In this document: positions 60,216-64,000 of the stretch, piece by piece
How positions within the stretch are numbered: position 1 is the stretch's first letter
How the letters are laid out: each line of letters opens with the position of its first letter
From: an uncultured Prevotella sp.
GTDB lineage: Bacteria > Bacteroidota > Bacteroidia > Bacteroidales > Bacteroidaceae
Assembly (NCBI GenBank): GCA_900320905.1
Contig: ONTZ01000006.1
Span: 30,120 to 94,119 of the forward strand
DNA length: 64,000 nt
Reading direction: 5' to 3'
Translations under genes and position numbers: made by a program
The notes under the pieces: model-generated
What the model was told of the DNA's origin: nothing
What the model saw: only the letters and a program-made list of their open reading frames with translations
Database searches by the model: none

Positions 60216-62201
60216 ATGGAAGATTTGGAAATGAAAAGCCAGTTGCCCGACAATGCGTTTCGGGAACTGAAAGAGGGTGAGAGTTATGAGCCGATGATGT
60301 CACCAAAGGGGCATTATCCAGAGGTCAATGCGTGGTCGGTGACGTGGGGCGTGCTGATGGCAGTGCTCTTCTCAGCAGCCGCTGCCTACTTGGGACTGAA
60401 GGTAGGTCAGGTGTTCGAGGCAGCCATCCCCATCGCCATCATCGCAGTAGGTGTTTCGACTGCTGCCAAGCGTAACAAGGCGTTGGGTGAGAATGTGATT
60501 ATCCAGAGTATTGGTGCCTGTTCGGGTGCGGTGGTGGCGGGAGCCATCTTCACGTTGCCAGCCATCTATATCCTCCAGGCAAAATATCCGGAGATGTCGG
60601 CTTCGTTCCTGAAGATATTCCTCGCCTCGTTGCTGGGTGGTATCATCGGTATCCTCTTTTTAATACCATTCCGTAAGTATTTCGTGTCGGATATGCACGG
60701 TAAGTACCCCTTCCCCGAAGCCACTGCCACCACGCAAGTGCTGGTGAGTGGGGCCAAGGGTGGCAATCAGGCCAAGCCGTTGCTGTTGGCAGGTATCGTC
60801 GGAGGACTCTACGACTTCATCGTCGCCACCTTCGGTTGGTGGAACGAGAACTTTACTTCCCGCGTGGTGGAATGGGGACAGTCGTTGGCTGACCACGCCA
60901 AACTGGTATTCAAGGTGAATACGGGTGCTGCCGTACTGGGTCTGGGTTATATTATCGGCTTCAAGTATGCGCTGATCATCACCCTCGGTTCGTTGTCGGT
61001 GTGGTGGCTCATCGTACCAGGACTCTCATTGTTATTCGGTACGGAGGTACTGAATCAGTGGGATCCCAGCATCACGACGGCAGTAGGCGACATGTCGCCA
61101 GAACAGATCTTCAAGGCCTACGGTAAGTCGATAGGTATAGGTGGTATTGCGATGGCGGGTATCATCGGCATCATCAAGTCGTGGGGCATCATCAAGGGAG
61201 CTGTCTCATTGGCAGCAAAGGAGATGAAGGGGAGTGGCGAGGCTGCTGTGGCACAGCAGCGTACGCAACGGGATTTGCCGTTTAAGTTCATTGCCATCGC
61301 CTCGATTGTGACGATTGTCATCACCTTCCTCTTCTTTTGGTTTGGGGTGATGGATGGGAATATGTTACAGGCTTTGGTGGCTATCGTCCTTGTGGCGGTG
61401 ATAGCCTTTCTCTTTACCACTGTGGCTGCGAATGCCATCGCCATCGTGGGCTCGAACCCCGTGAGTGGTATGACACTGATGACACTAATCCTCGCCTCTG
61501 TGGTGATGGTGGGTGTGGGACTTCAAGGCACGAGTGGTATGGTGGCGGCTCTGGTCATGGGCGGTGTGGTCTGCACAGCCCTGTCGATGGCGGGTGCCTT
61601 TATCACCGACCTGAAGATCGGTTATTGGTTGGGTACGACACCTCGCAAACAAGAGTCGTGGAAGTTCTTGGGTACTTTGGTTTCTGCTGCTACGGTAGGT
61701 GGTGTGATGATGCTACTCAACGAGACCTATGGCTTTGCCTCCGGACAACTCGCTGCGCCTCAGGCCAATGCGATGGCGGCAGTCATCGACCCGCTGATGA
61801 ACGGTGTCGGGGCTCCCTGGGTGCTCTATGCCATCGGTGCTGCTATCGCCATCATCCTCACACTCTGTAAGGTACCTGCCCTCGCCTTCGCACTGGGTAT
61901 GTTCATTCCGTTGGAACTGAATGTGCCGCTGCTGATAGGCGGTGCCGTCAACTGGTACGTCACCACCCGTTCGAAAGATAAGAAACAGAATGAGGCCCGT
62001 GGTGAGAAGGGTACGCTGATAGCGTCTGGCTTCATCGCTGGAGGTGCCTTGATGGGTGTGGTGAGTGCGCTGCTGCGCTTTGGTGGTTTCAATCCCGTCA
62101 GTGAGTCGTGGCTGGCCAATCCGCTCTCGGAGGTCTGCTCGCTCCTCGCGTACATATTATTAATAATATACTTCGTGCGCGCCACGAAGGTAGCGAAATA
62201 A
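60216..62201 (+). CDS. OPT family oligopeptide transporter
   Basis: 661 residues from ATG 60216, with 14-16 membrane spans and OPT signatures near the N-terminus (AYLGLKVGQVFEAAIP) and KYPFPEATATTQVL. OPT proteins import oligopeptides or metal-chelator complexes by proton symport. Monocistronic; the stop lies in a shared bidirectional terminator. Confidence 0.88.
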   Translation: MEDLEMKSQLPDNAFRELKEGESYEPMMSPKGHYPEVNAWSVTWGVLMAVLFSAAAAYLGLKVGQVFEAAIPIAIIAVGVSTAAKRNKALGENVIIQSIGACSGAVVAGAIFTLPAIYILQAKYPEMSASFLKIFLASLLGGIIGILFLIPFRKYFVSDMHGKYPFPEATATTQVLVSGAKGGNQAKPLLLAGIVGGLYDFIVATFGWWNENFTSRVVEWGQSLADHAKLVFKVNTGAAVLGLGYIIGFKYALIITLGSLSVWWLIVPGLSLLFGTEVLNQWDPSITTAVGDMSPEQIFKAYGKSIGIGGIAMAGIIGIIKSWGIIKGAVSLAAKEMKGSGEAAVAQQRTQRDLPFKFIAIASIVTIVITFLFFWFGVMDGNMLQALVAIVLVAVIAFLFTTVAANAIAIVGSNPVSGMTLMTLILASVVMVGVGLQGTSGMVAALVMGGVVCTALSMAGAFITDLKIGYWLGTTPRKQESWKFLGTLVSAATVGGVMMLLNETYGFASGQLAAPQANAMAAVIDPLMNGVGAPWVLYAIGAAIAIILTLCKVPALAFALGMFIPLELNVPLLIGGAVNWYVTTRSKDKKQNEARGEKGTLIASGFIAGGALMGVVSALLRFGGFNPVSESWLANPLSEVCSLLAYILLIIYFVRATKVAK

Positions 62202-62238
62202 AGAAGATTGGCAGGCCGCACAGCCTGCCAATCTTCTT
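62201..62238. terminator. Bidirectional terminator between OPT and TlpA genes
   Basis: AAGAAGATTGGCAGGC pairs perfectly with GCCTGCCAATCTTCTT around a 6-base loop; T-runs in both directions. It overlaps the last base of the OPT stop and the TlpA stop. Confidence 0.9.
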
Positions 62239-62774
62239 TATTGTAATTTCTCTGCGATGGTACTGAGAAGTTGCTCTCCCCGCAGGTCGCGGGCAATAAT
62301 CTCGCCCTGTTCGTTGATGAGCACATTGGCGGGAATCGACTGGATGCCGTAGAGTTGCGCACCCTTGCAGTTCCATCCTTGCAGGTCGCTCATCTGTGGC
62401 CATTTCTGACCTGTCATCTCGATAGCCTGTACCCAACTCTCTTTGTCCTTGTCGAGGGAGACACCAACGATCTCCAGTCCTTTGGCGTGATAGTGTTCGT
62501 AGGCCTTCACCACATGAGGCAACTCCCTGATGCAGGGTCCGCACCACGAAGCCCAGAAGTCGATGAGTACGAGTTTGTTCTTGCCCACATAGTCGCTTAC
62601 CTTCACCGTCTGTCCCTGAATGCCGGGCAGTTCGATGTCAGTGTACTGATTACTTGCCACGGCTTCCTGTGGCTCTTGTACTACGGCAGCGGTAGCCTCT
62701 GCTGTCTTTGCCTTCTGGTTACAACTCGTCAGGATCAACGTGGTTGCAACGAGATAAATAAATAATCTTTTCAT
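62238..62774 (-). CDS. TlpA-type thiol-disulfide oxidoreductase lipoprotein
   Basis: 178 residues: lipoprotein signal with LTSC lipobox (Cys18), a flexible Ala/Glu linker, then a thioredoxin fold with WCGPC (Cys78, Cys81) and cis-Pro in SIPANVL. It acts as a membrane-anchored reductase outside the cytoplasm. Monocistronic. Confidence 0.88.
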   Translation of the reverse strand: MKRLFIYLVATTLILTSCNQKAKTAEATAAVVQEPQEAVASNQYTDIELPGIQGQTVKVSDYVGKNKLVLIDFWASWCGPCIRELPHVVKAYEHYHAKGLEIVGVSLDKDKESWVQAIEMTGQKWPQMSDLQGWNCKGAQLYGIQSIPANVLINEQGEIIARDLRGEQLLSTIAEKLQ

Positions 62775-62853
62775 GATTGTACTGTTGTCGTTTTTGGGAT
62801 TTCTGCGGCAAAATTAGTGAAAATATCCCGGAATTCCAAGTCGGCATCAAAAT

Positions 62854-62877
62854 TTTCACTTTTCACTTTTCACTTTT
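62854..62877. repeat. GTGAAAA tandem tract, intergenic
   Basis: TTTTCACTTTTCACTTTTCA, same repeat as in 2689-2720, upstream of the tRNA gene. The rest of 62775-63029 holds a TACCTTTG (62882-62889) without an ORF and AT-rich sequence. Confidence 0.7.
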
Positions 62878-63029
62878 TTCTTACCTTTGACCTCTAAAAC
62901 AGGTCGAAGATAGGCTGCATCTCGGAAAAATTCAAATAAAATTTGGTTTTTCGCTCGATTTAGATATATTTCTCACGCTCAAGAATGCAAATTTATTTGT
63001 ATTCTCTTCGCTAAATCGAAATTTTGCAC

Positions 63030-63037
63030 TATCTTTG
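63030..63037 (+). promoter_or_regulatory. -7 box of tRNA-Arg gene
   Basis: TATCTTTG followed by CACCCG, 15 bases before the tRNA 5' end. Confidence 0.55.
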
Positions 63038-63051
63038 CACCCGAAAAGCAT

Positions 63052-63123
63052 GCCCTGATAGTTAAATGGATATAACAAGGCTCTCCTAAAGCTTAGTTCC
63101 GAGTTCGATTCTCGGTCGGGGTA
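63052..63123 (+). tRNA. tRNA-Arg(CCT)
   Basis: A full cloverleaf: acceptor GCCCTGA with TCGGGGT, D-stem GTTA/TAAC, anticodon stem AGGCT/AGCTT with loop CTCCTAA (anticodon CCT), T-arm CCGAG-TTCGATT-CTCGG and discriminator A at 63123. CCA is not encoded. Reads AGG codons. Confidence 0.92.
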
Positions 63124-63126
63124 CTG

Positions 63127-63160
63127 AGTGCGAAACCTCCTCGGATTTCGCACTTTCTTT
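63127..63160 (+). terminator. Terminator of tRNA-Arg
   Basis: AGTGCGAAA pairs perfectly with TTTCGCACT, followed by TTCTTT. Confidence 0.85.
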
Positions 63161-63193
63161 AATTATCTCTCTTGTGTCGTCTGTCGAAATAGA

Positions 63194-64000
63194 CTATTGT
63201 TTGAAGGGTACGCGATAGGTGCAGCCCTCTTTCCAGCGGGAGCAACCGAAGGCGGTGTTGCCCTTGATGATGTGCCCCTGTCCGCAGAGAGGGCAGGGGG
63301 CGCCTTCCACGGGAGAGCCAGACCCTTCGACAGGCTGAGGGGGCGTCTTCTTGCGGGTGGTCTTCGGCTTAGGGGCTGATTCCTTCTTGGGTGATTTCAC
63401 TTTTTTCAGTTCGGTATCGGAGAGAACGGTGACGCGTCGGTTGCTGGTGTCAGCCATTACCTCACTGACGATTTCCGAGACCTGTGCTTTGAGTTCCTCG
63501 ATAAACTGCTGGGCATCGTATTTCTTGTGCTCGATGTCGCGGAGTTTCTTCTCCCAGATACCCGTCAGTTCACAACTCTTCAGGAGTTCCTCGCGGATGA
63601 GGTCGATGAGTTCGATGCCCGTCGGTGTGGCGATGAGACGTTTTTTGTCACGCTTGATATAATGGCGTTTGAAGAGGGTCTCAATGATGGAGGCACGGGA
63701 GGAAGGGCGCCCGATGCCATTCTCCTTCATGGCGGCGCGGAGGGTCTCGTCCTCAACGAATTTGCCTGCCGTCTCCATCGCACGGAGCAGGGAGGCTTCA
63801 TTATAATAAGGTGGGGGCGTGGTCCATTTCTCGGTGAGGGTGGGCTTGTGGTCGCCTGATTCCCCTTTGACGAAGGTGGGCAGCGTGCGCTCCTCATCGT
63901 TGTTTTTTTCTGGATTATCTGGATTATCAGGATTTTCTGGCGATTCCGGGGTCTTCTCTCTGACAATGCGCCAGCCAGGGTCGAGGATTTCCTTGCCAGT
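63194..64000 (-). CDS. topB: DNA topoisomerase IA (TopB-type), C-terminal part
   Basis: The frame runs past the window end, so the catalytic Tyr domain is outside. Visible: YYNEASLLRAMETAGKFVEDE and ENGIGRPSSRASII, the end of the topoisomerase IA core, then a basic linker (KKVKSPKKESAPKPKTTRKK) and a C-terminal zinc finger (CPLCGQG, GCSRWKEGC). TopB-type enzymes relax and decatenate DNA. A 9-base tandem repeat (63913-63938) encodes PENPDNPDNPE within the core. Confidence 0.85.
   Translation of the reverse strand, partial: TGKEILDPGWRIVREKTPESPENPDNPDNPEKNNDEERTLPTFVKGESGDHKPTLTEKWTTPPPYYNEASLLRAMETAGKFVEDETLRAAMKENGIGRPSSRASIIETLFKRHYIKRDKKRLIATPTGIELIDLIREELLKSCELTGIWEKKLRDIEHKKYDAQQFIEELKAQVSEIVSEVMADTSNRRVTVLSDTELKKVKSPKKESAPKPKTTRKKTPPQPVEGSGSPVEGAPCPLCGQGHIIKGNTAFGCSRWKEGCTYRVPFKQ

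Noticed and set aside
62948-63017. Inverted repeat CGATTTAG/CTAAATCG upstream of the tRNA as an operator
   Set aside because: The arms are short, about 40 bases apart and AT-rich; chance is a sufficient explanation.
63052-63123. tRNA-Arg as an integration site
   Set aside because: No integrase gene or repeat of the tRNA 3' end was found in the window; the next gene is a topoisomerase.

Overview
The window reads as chromosome of a Bacteroidota species, most likely Prevotella or a close relative. The evidence is the Bacteroidota promoter grammar (TAnnTTTG -7 boxes, often TACCTTTGCA, with TTTG about 20 bases upstream), the lack of Shine-Dalgarno sequences, and many lineage-typical families (DUF4294, DUF3836, HhH beta-barrel proteins, GH31/GH2/GH43 enzymes, LTA-synthase-like sulfatases). 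The genus is an inference from gene content.

Layout. 1-7246: glycan-degradation operon with the end of a GH31 enzyme, a histidine-kinase-like protein lacking the usual phospho-acceptor His, a GH2 beta-galactosidase and a second GH31; this composition fits xyloglucan-type glycans. 7250-11685: DUF4294 protein, HhH/beta-barrel protein and a PQQ-like beta-propeller protein. 11686-12380: non-coding, with a 42-nt tandem hairpin array and a 98-bp GTAC-rich element. 12381-17357: truncated GIY-YIG gene, type III restriction-modification genes (mod, res) and a zinc-ribbon protein. 17361-20830: decayed accessory island with a frameshifted DUF4417/toxin-like pair, a putative immunity gene, a candidate small RNA, and RhuM and DUF1016 remnants.

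20845-36083: surface-glycan locus. GtrA, GT4, GT2, an aminotransferase plus nucleotidyltransferase pair, RffA and a membrane glycosyltransferase fused to a formylglycine-generating-enzyme domain are followed on the minus strand by a tightly overlapping operon pepM-ppd-phnW-pntC-licD-GT90-GT11-DUF6492. That operon should make 2-aminoethylphosphonate, activate it as the CMP ester and attach it to a glycan. 36186-44122: lipid-A-type acyltransferase, then the operon miaB-msbA-sulfatase-sulfatase.

44179-55895: an OmpR-type response regulator and histidine kinase, surrounded by four promoters (CPBP-like, SPFH, DUF3836, M16 peptidase) that each carry TAAC half-sites at an 11-base period, exactly 48 bases upstream of the -7 box. 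This looks like a local regulon. Two AAA ATPase genes with palindromic promoter sites lie between. 56004-62774: DUF3737 protein, MalY-type lyase, GH43, OPT transporter and TlpA lipoprotein. 63052-63123: tRNA-Arg(CCT). 63194-64000: end of a topoisomerase IA gene.

A second theme is the number of short dispersed repeat families, several sitting in frame inside genes: CCTAGG clusters, an ATCACGGGGACAGTCCCC palindrome, GTGAAAA tracts, a 22-bp CCGTAACG repeat and the GTAC element. No transposase or CRISPR array was seen. All functional statements rest on reading the sequence and family knowledge; no database search was run.
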